From: Ficedula albicollis
Taxonomy: Eukaryota; Chordata; Aves; Passeriformes; Muscicapidae
DNA: 64,000 bases
Assembly (NCBI RefSeq): GCF_000247815.1
Contig: NC_021700.1
Location: 23,453,208-23,517,207 of the forward strand
Reading direction: 5' to 3'
Both the position numbers and the translations under genes were made by a program. Of the stretch, positions 25,338 to 43,686 are shown piece after piece. The notes beneath the pieces were generated by a model that was not told the DNA's origin, made no database searches, and saw only the letters and a list, made by a program, of their open reading frames with translations. Numbering within the stretch: position 1 is the stretch's first letter; each line of letters starts with the position of its first letter.

Positions 25338-25872
25338 TGTGTGAATTCTGTCATTTGAACTTGATTTCTTCTGCACCTTTTCTGTGTTTTCATTTTCAGA
25401 AGTTACTGTTTCTCATTCTTGTTCTTCATCTGCATCATCTGCTGTGACACACTGGACACACATGGAACTATCCAGGTTTAACCTGATTTCAACTCTCATC
25501 AGTACTGGGGAGTGTGTGTGTGTGCCTACATGTGTTTAATACAGAACTAAAAATAAAGACGCTTCTTATTTTACAAATGAAATGTTATGATTTTGTTTGG
25601 TTGTTTGGGTTGGGGTTTTTGGGGATTTTTTTGAGCTTCTGTTTTCATCCATATTTTTGATCTTAATGACAGTGTAGAAAAGTTTGAAAACACCTTTTCT
25701 AGTATCTCAGAATTTCGTATCTCAGACATATTCCCTTTTAAGAAAACACCAAGTATTTGGAAGTTCACAGTACCATGGTAGCTCTTGGCAGCACTATCTG
25801 GTATCTTTGTGTGTGACTTAACTGAAATTTTGGCCCTTCTCTGAGGCATTCTTATATATAGCTAACTAATAG
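25338..25872. other. Unique sequence between the duplicated block and the SINE
   Basis: The stretch contains a short (TG)n patch near 25511-25523 and a G/T-rich patch at 25596-25632. No gene is recognised. The 92-residue minus frame at 25571-25849 is Lys/Pro/Gln-rich at its end because it reads through the G/T-rich patch. Confidence 0.45.
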
Positions 25873-25986
25873 TTCACATAACATTCTGAGTTGCAGGGAT
25901 CCACAACTCTTCAGAGAATGGCCCAGTAGGAGGTCAAATGCATAATCTTCATGTTAGCACCATGCTCTAACCAAATGAGCTAATCT
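25873..25986 (-). mobile_element. tRNA-Ile-derived SINE with CR1-like tail (TguSINE1-like)
   Basis: On the minus strand the element starts (near 25985) with GATTAGCTCATTTGGTTAGAGC, followed by ATGGTGCTAACATGAAG. This is the order of a tRNA-Ile D arm (an A-box-like TTAGCTCATTTGG) and anticodon region. A degraded B box (ATTTGACCTCC) and an acceptor-like GGGCCATTC come next. The tail then reads GAAGAGTTG ... GATCCCTGCAACTCAGAATGTTATGTGA, which resembles the AGAGTTGGA...CCAACTCAG...ATTCTGTGA 3' end of a CR1-X-like LINE, with a short internal deletion. From memory, a SINE with this composition (TguSINE1) is known from passerine birds. The many mismatches make it an inactive, fairly old copy. A plain tRNA-Ile pseudogene is less likely because the CR1-like tail is present. 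Confidence 0.8.
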
Positions 25987-26445
25987 TGGTAATTTACTTT
26001 AATCCCATAATTAATTAGAGCAAGTTTTTTTAAAAACAGTCTACCCTGAGCCCTCTCTGTGAATTTTTCTCAATCAGTTTAGATAATGTAACTCTTGAGC
26101 TTGTTGTAGGTGGAGGTCAGATGAAGGTCCAAGGTGATATCCTAAGACTACAAATAAAGTAGTTAGAAGTATCAGGTAGTAGCCAGTTGCCTGAAATACA
26201 GAGGAAATTTGAACTGAAGTTTTCATAGTTTCTACTGCTCTTTGTCTTGAGGGCTTACTAGAGGAAGCACTTGTTATATTTAATGGCTATCAGTGGGTCA
26301 TTGCTTTGGTAATTTGTTCCATCATTTCTTGAGCAAATATGGAATTAAGCATCCAGAGCAAACTGTGGCAGATTTCTTCAGTGTAACTATGTCTTGCATA
26401 AAAAAAGTGCTTTCTTGAGCCTAACATTTTCCAGTGTGCTTTGAT
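25987..26445. other. Unique sequence between the SINE and the duplicated block
   Basis: Ordinary AT-rich sequence with no gene, no repeat end and no long frame. It separates the two copies of the 204-bp duplicate. Confidence 0.45.
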
Positions 26446-27195
26446 GCAGAATAATTTTAGAATCCATCACTGTCCTTTTCTATAGAAGACAGACTTTCAT
26501 TTTCCTATCTGAATAGCTTTTTTTTTTTTTTTACATAAATCTTCACTTGTTTTGGCAAATATAAGGAAGAGTTGCTATCTAGTCTTCCTTTCTGTGCTTA
26601 CCCACATTTTCTAAGAATCAAAAGAAAATACACCGTATCACTTAAATCTGTGATCTGTTCAAATGGTGCTGACTGTCATACTGTTACAGCCTGGAACACT
26701 CTCTCGCTACTATAGTACTCCATGACAAAATGATGTATTTTGTGTGTTGTAATTCTGCAGGAATTTGCCAATTCTGCATAACTTTTAAAAGTTACCTGAT
26801 AGGCCATAAATTAATTTTTGCTGCTTGGGTACAATATTAGAATGTGAAATCTATCTGAATAGCTTTTTTTTTTTTTTACATAAATCTTCACTTGTTTTGG
26901 CAAATATAAGGAAGAGTTGCTATCTAGTCTTCCTTTCTGTGCTTACCCACATTTTCTAAGAATCAAAAGAAAATACACCGTATCACTTAAATCTGTGATC
27001 TGTTCAAATGGTGCTGACTGTCATACTGTTACAGCCTGGAACACTCTCTCGCTACTATAGTACTCCATGACAAAATGATGTATTTTGTGTGTTGTAATTC
27101 TGCAGGAATTTGCCAATTCTGCATAACTTTTAAAAGTTACCTGATAGGCCATAAATTAATTTTTGCTGCTTGGGTACAATATTAGAATGTGAAAT
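26446..27195. repeat. 345-bp tandem duplication, extending the 204-bp dispersed duplicate
   Basis: 26446-26650 is the second copy of the 204-bp block found at 25098. From 26505 a 346-base unit (CTATCTGAATAGC, T15, ACATAAATC ... TTAGAATGTGAAAT) ends at 26850 and repeats immediately as 26851-27195. The one-base length difference lies in the T run and no other difference was seen. Both junctions fall at CTATCTGAATAGC plus the poly-T run, the same seed as the extra copy at 25303. Stepwise template switching or slippage at the T run is a reasonable explanation; mis-assembly is the alternative. Confidence 0.95.
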
Positions 27196-35888
<8,693 letters not shown>

Positions 35889-36244
35889 TAGAATCACAAG
35901 ATCACAGAATGATACAATAGTTTGGGTTGGAAGGGATCTCAAAGGTTATCTGCTTCCAGCCTGCTGTTGTAGGCAGGGACATCCTCTATTAGGCCAGGTT
36001 TCTTGAAGCACCATCCAACCTGGGCTTGGAAACTCCAGGGAAGGGGCATCCACAACTTCCATGGGAAACCTCTGCCAGTGCATCACCACCCTCACAGTGA
36101 ATTTCTTCTTTACACCTGATCTAAGCCTGCCCTCTTTCTGTCTAAAGCCACTACCCCCTACTCTATCACTACACTCTCTTGTAAAAAGTCACTTTCTTGC
36201 CTTCTTTTAGGCCCTCTTCAGGTACTGTAAGTTTGCTAAAAGGT
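35889..36244 (-). mobile_element. Outer CR1 LINE, part 1 (3' end), antisense
   Basis: The + strand starts AGAATCACAAGATCACAGAATG and continues GTTTGGGTTGGAAGGGATCTC, the complement of a CR1 3' terminus. The usual antisense 3' UTR blocks follow (GGGCATCCACAACTTCCATGG, ACCACCCTCACAGTGAATTTC, CTTTTAGGCCCTCTTCAGGTACTG). The match stops at about 36244 after GCTAAAAGG and resumes at about 37983 with CAGAATCTTCTCCAAGCTGA, which is the next block of the same consensus. This is therefore the 3' end of an older element split by the insertion at 36245-37982. Confidence 0.92.
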
Positions 36245-36366
36245 TACAGAATCATGGAATGGGTTATGTTGGAAGGAACCAACCACAGTGTATTCTGTGT
36301 TCCAACCTCCCTGCTCAAGCAGGAGCATCCTAGAGCACATGGCACAGGATTGTGTTCAGGCAGTTC

Positions 36367-36918
36367 TTAAATTTTATCTCTAGTGAGGAAGAATCCACAA
36401 CCTCTCTGGGCAATCTGTTCCAGTGCCCAGTCAGCCAGAGAGTAAAGAAGTTCTTCCACATGTTCAGGTGAAATTTCCTGTGCATCAATTTCTGCCCGTT
36501 GCCTTGTTCTATTGCTTGGCGTCTCTGAGAAGAGCCTGGTCTGTTGTCTTGATATGCTCCCTTCAGATACTGATAGGCATTGATGAGGTCCCCCTCTTTG
36601 TGTCCTCTGAATTTGCTGAGCAGGCATCTGCCCCTTCACCCAAGTCATGGATGAATAAGTTAAACAGCACAGCATTGAACCTTGAGGGACAGCACTGGGG
36701 ACAGGCCTCCACCTGTGGCCAGACCCTGTGCCACTGATTTTGACCCTCTGGGATCTGCCATTCAGCCAGTTCTCAATCCACCTCACTGCCCACTCATCCA
36801 GCCCACACCCTGAGCTTGTCTGAGTAAAACTGCTGAAATCAAAGTAGACAATATCCACTGCCCTCCCCTCATCAGTCCAGATGGTGGTTTCATTAAAGAT
36901 GGCAATCAGGTTGGTCAA
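36367..36918 (-). pseudogene. Inner CR1 ORF2 reverse transcriptase remnant
   Basis: The minus frame (183 residues) starts MTNLIAIFNETT and holds RT motif A in the form VYFDFSS (residues 24-30, catalytic Asp kept). The CR1-typical stretch GLDEWAVRWIENWLNGRSQR follows, then VPQGS (residues 77-81), the CR1 motif before the FxDD block. After about residue 82 the reading moves out of frame relative to CR1, and after about residue 105 it runs through a deletion junction into 3' UTR sequence. The catalytic YADD/FADD motif is missing. RT in CR1 performs target-primed reverse transcription; this copy cannot. Confidence 0.88.
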
Positions 36919-37065
36919 GGAGGATTTAACTGAGTGAATCCATGCTGACTATTCCTGATCACCTATGTGGATAGCCTTCTAAATGAGGTGCTCTATCACC
37001 TTTCCAGGGATCATGGTGAGGCTAACTGGCTGGTAGTTCCCTGGATCCTCAGTTTTTTTCTCCTG

Positions 37066-37251
37066 TTAAACACTAGGTTGACATTTGCATTTTTCCATTG
37101 TGACCAGTCTCGTAGCCGTATCTGCCAGCCCTCTCAGCACTCGTAGATTCATCCCGTCAGGATGTATGGACTTGGGGATGCCAGGTTTGCCTAGATGGTC
37201 TCTACCCCTGTCTTCCTTGACCAAGGGAAAGTGTTTTGTTCCTTGTGTCAT
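37066..37251 (-). pseudogene. Inner CR1 ORF2 remnant, region just before RT
   Basis: The minus frame reads VKEDRGRDHLGKPGIPKSIHPDGMNLRVLRGLAD, matching the CR1 ORF2 segment usually written VREDQVRDHL...HKSMGPDGMHPRVLRELAD that introduces the RT domain. The frame then degenerates. Its upstream side overlaps the 110-bp duplication at 37151-37369, which repeats part of this segment and disrupts the original ORF. Confidence 0.85.
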
Positions 37252-37369
37252 TTCTTCTTCATCCCGTCAGGATGTATGGACTTGGGGATGTCAGATTTGC
37301 CTAGGTGGTCTCTACCCCTGTCTTTCTTGACCAAGGGAAAGTGTTTTGTTCCTTGTGTCATTTCTTCTT
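37151..37369. repeat. 110-bp tandem duplication inside the inner CR1
   Basis: ATCCCGTCAGGATGTATGGA begins at 37151 and again at 37261. The two copies differ at about five positions (for example CCAGG/TCAGA and TAGATGG/TAGGTGG). The duplication is confined to CR1 sequence, so it arose after insertion or was carried by the source copy. Confidence 0.93.
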
Positions 37370-37442
37370 GTTCTAACTGCCTCTCTGTTCGTTTCAAGCG
37401 TCCTGCTACCATCTCCTGTGTATTTCCCGCTTGCTTTGAATA

Positions 37443-37982
37443 ATGACAGGAGTTTCTTGTTTATCCATGCAGATCCCTAGCCCCATTTGCCCGATTTGTT
37501 GCTCATCGGAATGCATCATTTTGAGCCTGGAGGAAGACCAACTGTCTTTGACCCCTATTTCCTGCAAAGCCTGTTCCTGTGGGATCCTTCCAATAAGATT
37601 CCCCCAGGTCCATGGTTACAGTCTTACTTGCTACCCTGGTTCCTCCTCACTAGATACTCACTTCACAATCTCATCATCACTGCAGCCAAGGCTGCCCCCA
37701 GCTTTCACACCTGCAACAAGGCCTTCCCTACTTGTTTGTATGATGTTGAGTGGCACACCATTCCTTGTGGGATCCCCCACTACCTGTGGCAGGCGCTTAT
37801 TGTCCGTGCTTTCCAGGAATCTCCTGGACTGTCTTGTGCTTTGCTGTGATGCTTCTCCAGCAGTTGTCAGGGTAGGTAAAGTACCCCACAAGAACCAGGG
37901 CTGTGACTTTGAGGCTACTTCCAGCTGTCTGTAGAAGGCCTCATTTGCTTCCTCCTCCTGATCAGGTGGCCTGTAGGAAACA
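37443..37982 (-). pseudogene. Inner CR1 ORF2 remnant, endonuclease C-terminal end and linker
   Basis: A minus frame at 37658-37891 contains SRRFLESTDNKRLPQVVGDP then SREGLVAGVKAGGSLGCSDDEIV. These correspond to the CR1 endonuclease C-terminal block (SRRFLECIDDNFL..., NKEGLVGNVK...GSLGCSDHEMVEF), including the SDH motif region in which His is replaced by Asp. The + strand shows the antisense of the following linker (TTGTTTATCCATGCAG, GGAATGCATCATTTTGAGCC). The copy is 5'-truncated at about 37982. The + strand frame of 163 residues over the same bases is an antisense shadow. Confidence 0.85.
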
Positions 37983-39233
37983 CCTCAGAATCTTCTCCAA
38001 GCTGACGAGCTCCAACTCAGCCTGTCGTTGCAGTAAATGTGCTCCTCTGGACTCAGTTCAGCAGGTCCATGTACTTCTGATGCTGGGGGCACCAGAGCTG
38101 GAGGCAGCACTGCAGGTGTGGTTTCACAAGAACCGAGCAGATAGGGAGTATCACTTCCTGCTTCTCCTGGCCACACTGCTTTGGCTGCAGTCCAGGACAT
38201 GATTGGCTTTCTGGTCTTAGAAAGTCCACCAACAGCCCCAGTTCATTCCTGTCAGGACTTCTCTCAATCGACTCTCAACCTAGACTGTACTTTTGCTTGG
38301 GATTGCCCTGACTCGTGCACATGATCTTTACACTTAGCTTTGTTGAGCTTGATGAGGTTTGCACAGGCACCCCTCTCAAGCCTGTCAAGTTCCCCTGGGC
38401 GTCATCTCTTCCCTTCTGTGTCTTGACCCCAGACAAGCTGGTGTCATCACCAAACTTGCTGAGGGTATGCTCAGTCCCACTGTCCATGCCCCTGACAAAG
38501 ATGTTAGATAGTAGTGGTCCCAAACCAACATCTGAGGAACACCACCAGCACTGCTCTCCACTTAGACATGAGCTGATGACTGCAACTCTTTGACTGCAAC
38601 CATCCAGCCAATTCCTTTTCCACTGAGTTGTCCATCTATCAAATCCATGTCTCTCCAATCTAGAGACAAGGACCATGTCAGATGTTTTGCACAAGTCCAA
38701 GTACATGAAATCAGTTGCTCTTCCCTCATCTACAGCATTGCAGTCCCATCATAGAAGACCAGTCTCATCAGGCATAATTTGCTCTTTGTGAAGCCATGTT
38801 GGCTGTCATCAGTTGCCTCCTAATTTTCCATGTGACTTGGCATAGTTTCCAGGAAGATCTGCTCCATTGTCTTGGTGGGCACAGAGGTGAGAATGAGTGG
38901 CCTGTAGTCTTACTCTTCTTCCCCCTTTTTAAAAATTGAGGTTATAATTCCCCTTTTCCAGTCAATGGGAACTTCACCAGACTGCGACAGCTTCTCAAAT
39001 GTGGTGGATAGTGGCCTGCTTCCTCAGAATGCATCTCATCCGGTCCCATGGACTTCAGCACCATTAAATGCCATAGACTTGTGCATCTTCAGCTCCTGAG
39101 GATGGTTACAAACCTGATCTTGTCCTACAGTGGGTGGTTTCTCTCTCAATCTTTCCTCAGAAGAAAAATACTCCAGTCCCCTAACCATAACTCTGCAGTC
39201 TACAGCTTCCTCACAAGTTGAAATGGGTAAGTG
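37983..39233 (-). mobile_element. Outer CR1 LINE, part 2 (RT region), antisense
   Basis: The outer element resumes with CAGAATCTTCTCCAAGCTGA and continues without a break through the antisense RT C-terminal region. This includes CACACTGCTTTGGCTGCAG, TTGTTGAGCTTGATGAGG and CACCAAACTTGCTGAGGGT. It then runs into the RT core and the segment before RT, up to about 39233 where a plus-strand CR1 begins. The order fits one CR1 of the same general type, continuing with part 3 at 39490. Confidence 0.9.
38275..38706 (-). pseudogene. Outer CR1 ORF2 reverse transcriptase remnant
   Basis: The minus frame (143 residues) reads YLDLCKTSDMV (motif A region, Asp kept), then LVSRLERHGFDRWTTQWKRN and WLDGCSQRVAV, all CR1-typical. 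The VPQGS motif is altered, the following block is GLGPLLSNIF, and the catalytic motif appears as KFGDDTSLSG (residues 84-93) where CR1 normally has FADDTKLSG. Both catalytic Asp remain, but the Ala before them is Gly. The frame ends in ...QGNPKQKYSLG, the known end of this ORF2 block. Stops and small indels on both sides make it non-functional. Confidence 0.88.
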
Positions 39234-39269
39234 TTGATCTTTTTTCTCTGCTGAGCAGTGATGTGGCAT
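39036..39269 (-). pseudogene. Outer CR1 ORF2 remnant, region before RT
   Basis: The minus frame contains KPPTVGQDQVCNHPQELKMHKSMAFNGAEVHG, which matches the CR1 segment LPTVGEDQVRDHLRNLKVHKSMGPDEIHP. It marks the entry into RT. The frame's apparent start lies in the inserted plus-strand CR1 and has no meaning. Confidence 0.82.
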
Positions 39270-39486
39270 GGGAAACGGGAATGAAGCTGTGTTTTCTTAC
39301 TATCAGGAAAAGGTTCTTCACTCTGAGGAAGTGGCCACAGCACCAAGTCTTAGAGAGTCCAAGAAGTGTTTGAGCAATGCTCTCAGGCCTATGGAGTGAT
39401 TTTGGGGATTATCCTGTGCAGAGCCAAGAGTTGGATTCTACATGTGGGTTCCTTCCAACTCAGGATATTCTGTGATCCTATGATGA
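39234..39486 (+). mobile_element. Sense CR1 3' fragment inserted in the outer CR1
   Basis: The strand order reads GATCTTTTTTCTCTGCTGAG, GGAAAAGGTTCTTCACTCTGAGG, GCCACAGCACCAAGTCTTAG and AATGCTCTCAGGCCTATGG. It ends CCAAGAGTTGGATTCTACATG, GGTTCCTTCCAACTCAGGATA, TTCTGTGATCCTATGAT. This is a sense CR1 3' UTR of the type whose tail (AGAGTTGGA ... CCAACTCAGGATATTCTGTGA) is shared with the SINE at 25873-25986. It sits between two parts of a minus-strand CR1 and so inserted later. It is about 250 bp and 5'-truncated. Confidence 0.88.
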
Positions 39487-39489
39487 TTT

Positions 39490-40055
39490 TCATAGTCCTT
39501 CCCTGGACTCTCTCCAGTCTTTCTTAGCCTTCTGCAATTCGAGCAGTGTAGCTGGAGCACTTGCCAGTGAAAATCATGGCAAAAAAGTCTTAGAGTACCT
39601 TAGCCTTCTGCATGTCCTGGGTAACCTGCATGTCCTGTTTCTTTGCAGAGAGGGACCACGTTTTCCCATCTTGCTTTTATCACAACGTATCTATAGAAGC
39701 TTTTCTTGTTGTCCTTGATGTCTCTGGTGAGGTTTCGTTCTATCAGGGCTTTAGCTTTCCTAGCCTTATGCCTGGCTTCTCAGACATTCTCTCTGTATTC
39801 CTTCCAGGCTACCTCTCCTTGCTTCTGCCCTTTGGTTTATGTCTTTCCATGAGCTCTTTGTTCATCCTTGCAGCCCTGGCATTTCTCCCTGATTTCCTTG
39901 TTGGGATGCACTGTCCCTCTACTTGGAGGTGGTGATCCTTAAATATTAGTGAATTTTCTTGGGCCTTTTTCCCATCCAGAGATTTTATCCCATGGTTACT
40001 TTACCAAACAGATCCCTGAGGAGGCTGAACTCTACTCCCCTGAAATCTGGGATTT
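39490..40055 (-). mobile_element. Outer CR1 LINE, part 3 (5' side), antisense
   Basis: After the sense CR1 insertion, antisense CR1 continues: TTAGAGTACCTTAGCCTTCTGC, then TATAGAAGCTTTTCTTGTTGTCC, then GAGCTCTTTGTTCATCC, then AATATTAGTGAATTTTCTTGGGCC, ending near CCTGAAATCTGGG. On the minus strand this encodes fragments such as LIFKDHHLQVEGQCIPT and ARMNKELMERHK. These match the linker between endonuclease and RT in CR1 ORF2. The match ends near 40055, the 5' truncation point of the outer copy. Total outer element recovered is about 2.2 kb in three pieces. Confidence 0.88.
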
Positions 40056-41197
40056 GTGCTTTTTTTTAGTGGTTGATGCATTTCTAGCCAAGAAGAAGTG
40101 GCATGGTAGTGAAATGTTACCCATGTGCAGATAATCTCTTACAAGCGATGTTTCTACTATTTCAGCCACCAATACTTATCATGAATATTGTTTTGATAGT
40201 TTTGGCTCTGTAGCTTACTATTCCAGCCACCAATACTTATCAGGAATATTGTTTTGATAGTTTTGGCTCTGTAGCTTTCTTACATTTTACGTCAATTATT
40301 TTTCTAGGTATTTCCAGGCATCTGAAGTGGTTGACTAATACCCAAGGATTTGGAACAGAGGTGAGTAAATTGAATTCTGATTATATTTTCTGTGTTTTCA
40401 CATGCTATCTGACTCTGAAGTTTTACTACTGTATGAAGGAAGAAAGATGTTTGGTAGTTTATACCTTTTGAATATTTTCTCCTGAATACCAAGCTCCTGT
40501 TCAGAGCATTCAGACAACTTTTTAAGCAGAGGTTTTAAGGAGAGGAGGACGTAGTCTAATTGACTGCTCTTGATAAGTGAAGCATCTCCTCATATCACCC
40601 TGACTTTGGAAAAACTTTCACGTAACAGTTCAACCTGTGCTCCTCTGTACTTACTCTGTACTTGCAACCTGCACTTATTGAAGTGGTAACTTGACCAATT
40701 ATATTAAAGAAATTATTAATTGGTTTTTCTGAATATACTTTATATATTTAGCAACTTCATATATTTAGCAATCATAAAATGAGACATCTTCCTAGAATAT
40801 ATCATTATGAATATCATTCTAGAAATCTGAAGTAGGTTAATAAATTACTGCATGCTGGTTTTTTTTCTTTCTTTGAACTGCAAACTTTGTTTGTAGTTTT
40901 AACTCCCCCTCTGCAAATTGTGGTATCCTTTGTAAAGTTAAATTATTTTCCTGATCCCCTATGCTTATTGCTGATTCTTTGCATTGTGTATGCCAAATGC
41001 ATATCATTTTGACTAGAGAAGAGTGCAAGAAGGATCTAGGGAAGAATTTTTGAAATTCAAAATAGTTTATTGTGATCTTTTTATAAATATATTATTTGCA
41101 CTTCCTTGTCTGTAGGTGTAGGCTGTCAAAGAGAGCCTTATAAATGGACAGATAAAATCAGTGTTACTTGTACATAGTAATCATAGAACAGAGGAGA
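40056..41197. other. Unique sequence with one 61-bp tandem duplication
   Basis: No gene is recognised. The stretch contains the 61-bp duplication at 40155-40275 and AT-rich sequence with repeated ATATTTAGCAA near 40743-40775. It separates the nested CR1 block from the next CR1. Confidence 0.45.
40155..40275. repeat. 61-bp tandem duplication
   Basis: TACTATTTCAGCCACCAATACTTATC starts at 40155 and again, with one C/T difference, at 40216. Both copies run to TTTTGGCTCTGTAGCT. There are two visible substitutions. It is a local duplication next to the end of the outer CR1. Confidence 0.93.
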
Positions 41198-41468
41198 ATC
41201 ATTGAATCATTAAGATTGGAAAAGACTTCCAAGATCGTTGAGTCCAACCCTTGACCAAACATCAGCTGAGGACATGAAGTGCCACATCCAGTTGTTTCTT
41301 GAACACTTCCAGGGATGGTGACACTACCATGTCCCTGTGGAACCCATTCCAATGCTTAACCACCTTAAGTGAAAAAATCCTTCCTGGTGTCCAACCTGAG
41401 CCTTCCCTTGGTGCAGTTTGAAGCCATTTCCTCTTGCCCTATCGCTGGCTGCCTGGGGAAAGAGGCCA
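41198..41468 (-). mobile_element. CR1 LINE 3' fragment (antisense)
   Basis: The + strand reads ATTGAATCATTAAGATTGGAAAAGAC, then CCAAGATCGTTGAGTCCAACCC, GAACACTTCCAGGGATGGTGAC, GGAACCCATTCCAATGC and AAAAAATCCTTCCTGGTGTCC. This is the complement of a CR1 3' UTR of a different subfamily from those at 35.9-40 kb. It ends at about CCTGGGGAAAGAGGCCAA. The copy is short and 5'-truncated, with no coding part. Confidence 0.92.
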
Positions 41469-43686
41469 ATGGAAGAAGAGTAAAATAATACTTCCAAAGA
41501 GCAACTGCATTTTGCAAACTGCATTTGCAAAGAGACAGTTATTTGGAATAATGTAATGTTTCTAGTTCTCTGGTTTCCATGGCTGAGACAATTTACGTGA
41601 AATAGGTAAGGGGATTTAAGGGATTTTGTTTTATTTCAGTGCTGTTTTCAGCAAATGTTTTGAGCCTATGTATTTTGTTTCATGTGTTGTTGACTCCAGT
41701 GACCAATGCAGCAAGAAACCTTCGTTTTTTAGTTTTTTGTTGTTGTTTTTCTTTAATGGCCTCTGAAAAGTACGTTTGCTCCTAATTTCAAAAATTAGTA
41801 TCTAGTTACAACTCTGAAGGAATATATCAGTTTAGAATATCTGCATTCATATAGGTCTAATTTACTACATCCTCTCTATTTCTGCTAGTATTTTACTAGA
41901 AAAAGTAGATAAGTGAATTCAAAGTATGTCAGTTAGTTCTGGATAATTCTTTTTTGCCTACATTTTAATCTCCCCCTGTGCCCCATCCTCCACTGCCTGA
42001 CAATTATCAGGGCTAAACTGCTGTATCCGTGTTATCATCAGTGCACAGATGGAATGAAGCATTATTGACAGTTCATCTATCTTTATTCAACAAAAAATAC
42101 TGGTATTCTTTTTTTTAAGTTTGATGCTGTTTAAAAACGTGATACTTAAGAATTAAAAAGACTCTTATTAAATTAGAATTGCTTTTTGGGTAGTGTTACA
42201 GATAACATAAATTACTTGATAATAGTGCCTCAGACCAGCTAAGGGGTGGGGGGTGTCCTATGACACTTAAGAACAGAACAGAAGCATTAGTATGTGCATT
42301 AATAACCAAACTTAAAAAACAGCTTGAGCCACTGTTAGCAGCAGCAGATGGGAAGCCAATTTACAGGGTTAAGTGTAGTGGTGATGATAAAATTGTGCAG
42401 TTGATAAGTTTAGTTGTTTGAGGATCTATTGTTTCAAAAGAAAATTGAATTGAAAATTCATTAAAAAATATGTAATTAATATTGTCTCTCAAGAGCGCAG
42501 CAAAGTCGAGTTGTCTGCGTTTTATTCAAAGGCATTGCATAATTTGTCTTGGGGAAACGTTTAAAAATAGTTAAGCACTTATTTGCATAAAAATCTTCAG
42601 TTACACCAAAATAATAAGATTGTAACTGGAAGCAATAAATAAACAAAAAAGATAAAACTTGAAAGGGTGAAATTACCTTCTACTAATCTCTTAATAAAAT
42701 CTTTGGTATTTTGCTTACCCATTCAAGTATTCACATAGTTCCTCACTTGTGTGTGCTCCTTTTCTTGCAATAAAAGTAGGATAGAAGCTTATAATGCCTT
42801 TTCTAATAAACATGATGGATAGATTCTGAAATTGTATTAGGCAAGAAAGCATCAGTTGTTTTTGTTTTCCATATAATACTAGCCAAGAAGTGATTGCTTA
42901 GTGCAGGGGTGCTAAGATCTTTCCGGGACCTCACATCACAGCTGATGGTTATTCACACTCCAGTGAGATGACTCAGGAAAAGCAGATGCTGTGCTAGATG
43001 CTGCTGCTGGACATCTCTGGAAAGCAGCAGGTGTTAATGTGCTTGGGGAGTGCTAGCCTCAAAACTGATGGGTTATTGTGAGATCATTGAAGATGTGAAG
43101 ATTTGATCCTCTGTTTTAATAGCTAAAATTTCACCAGCCACTTGCTGGTATTTTTGGCAGAGGTTGATACCAAGGTGCAGTTCTTGGACCATGGACTTCT
43201 GTCATCGCACCTACTCTGTAGTCTGCCAGCTGATGTGACATATATTTTGCTTTGTTACATGAAAATAAATGTTTTCTCTAGCTAGTCCTGTTGCTCTTCA
43301 GGTAATACACTTACCCAACTTCCCTAGATAGGATCCTTGGTGGCCTGTGCCTTGGGATCAACTGTGAGAAATCAAGATTAAGGAAAGTGATAACCATCAG
43401 AGTAAGAAAAGCTGTGGCTTACACAAGATATTCTAACTGTCATCTGTGTGCTGAAGTTTGCTGTGTGATGGTATTTTGTGACTTCAGGCATTGTATTTTG
43501 TTTCTGATTAAGTCCTGCCATATCTTAAGCCTGAAATAGAAAACTTGTTGTTAGTTTTGAAGTGACTAAAGAGTCTCTCTGTGTTGAATCCACATAGTTA
43601 ATGGCAAAATACAGATGGGGAGAGGGAATTGATTTTGGGGATTTGTGTATGGTTTGGGATATACAGTTCTGTTTATGTCAATGCAG
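41469..43686. other. Unique sequence; part looks unusually complex for this AT-rich setting
   Basis: No gene is recognised. 42300-42700 contains several CpG sites (for example AAGAGCGCAGC and AAGTCGAG) and an octamer-like ATTTGCAT at about 42581. It also has long irregular non-repetitive sequence of a kind often seen in conserved non-coding elements. This cannot be tested from one sequence. Confidence 0.4.

Larger units (their letters stand above)
36245..37982 (-). mobile_element. Inner CR1 LINE inserted into the outer CR1, antisense
   Basis: A second CR1 3' end (+ strand ACAGAATCATGGAATGGGTTATGTTGGAAGG) begins inside the outer element. Reading leftwards on the minus strand it holds part of the endonuclease-to-RT linker, RT and 3' UTR in the right order. 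It is 5'-truncated in the endonuclease region at about 37982. It carries an internal loss at about 36598-36610 (roughly the C-terminal half of RT to the early 3' UTR), a 110-bp tandem duplication at 37151-37369, and a probable further loss at about 37370-37440. The ORF is broken by stops and frame changes, so the copy is dead. Confidence 0.88.

Noticed and set aside
37443..37934. 163-residue + strand frame
   Set aside because: It is antisense to the CR1 ORF2 endonuclease and linker region, which matches on the minus strand.
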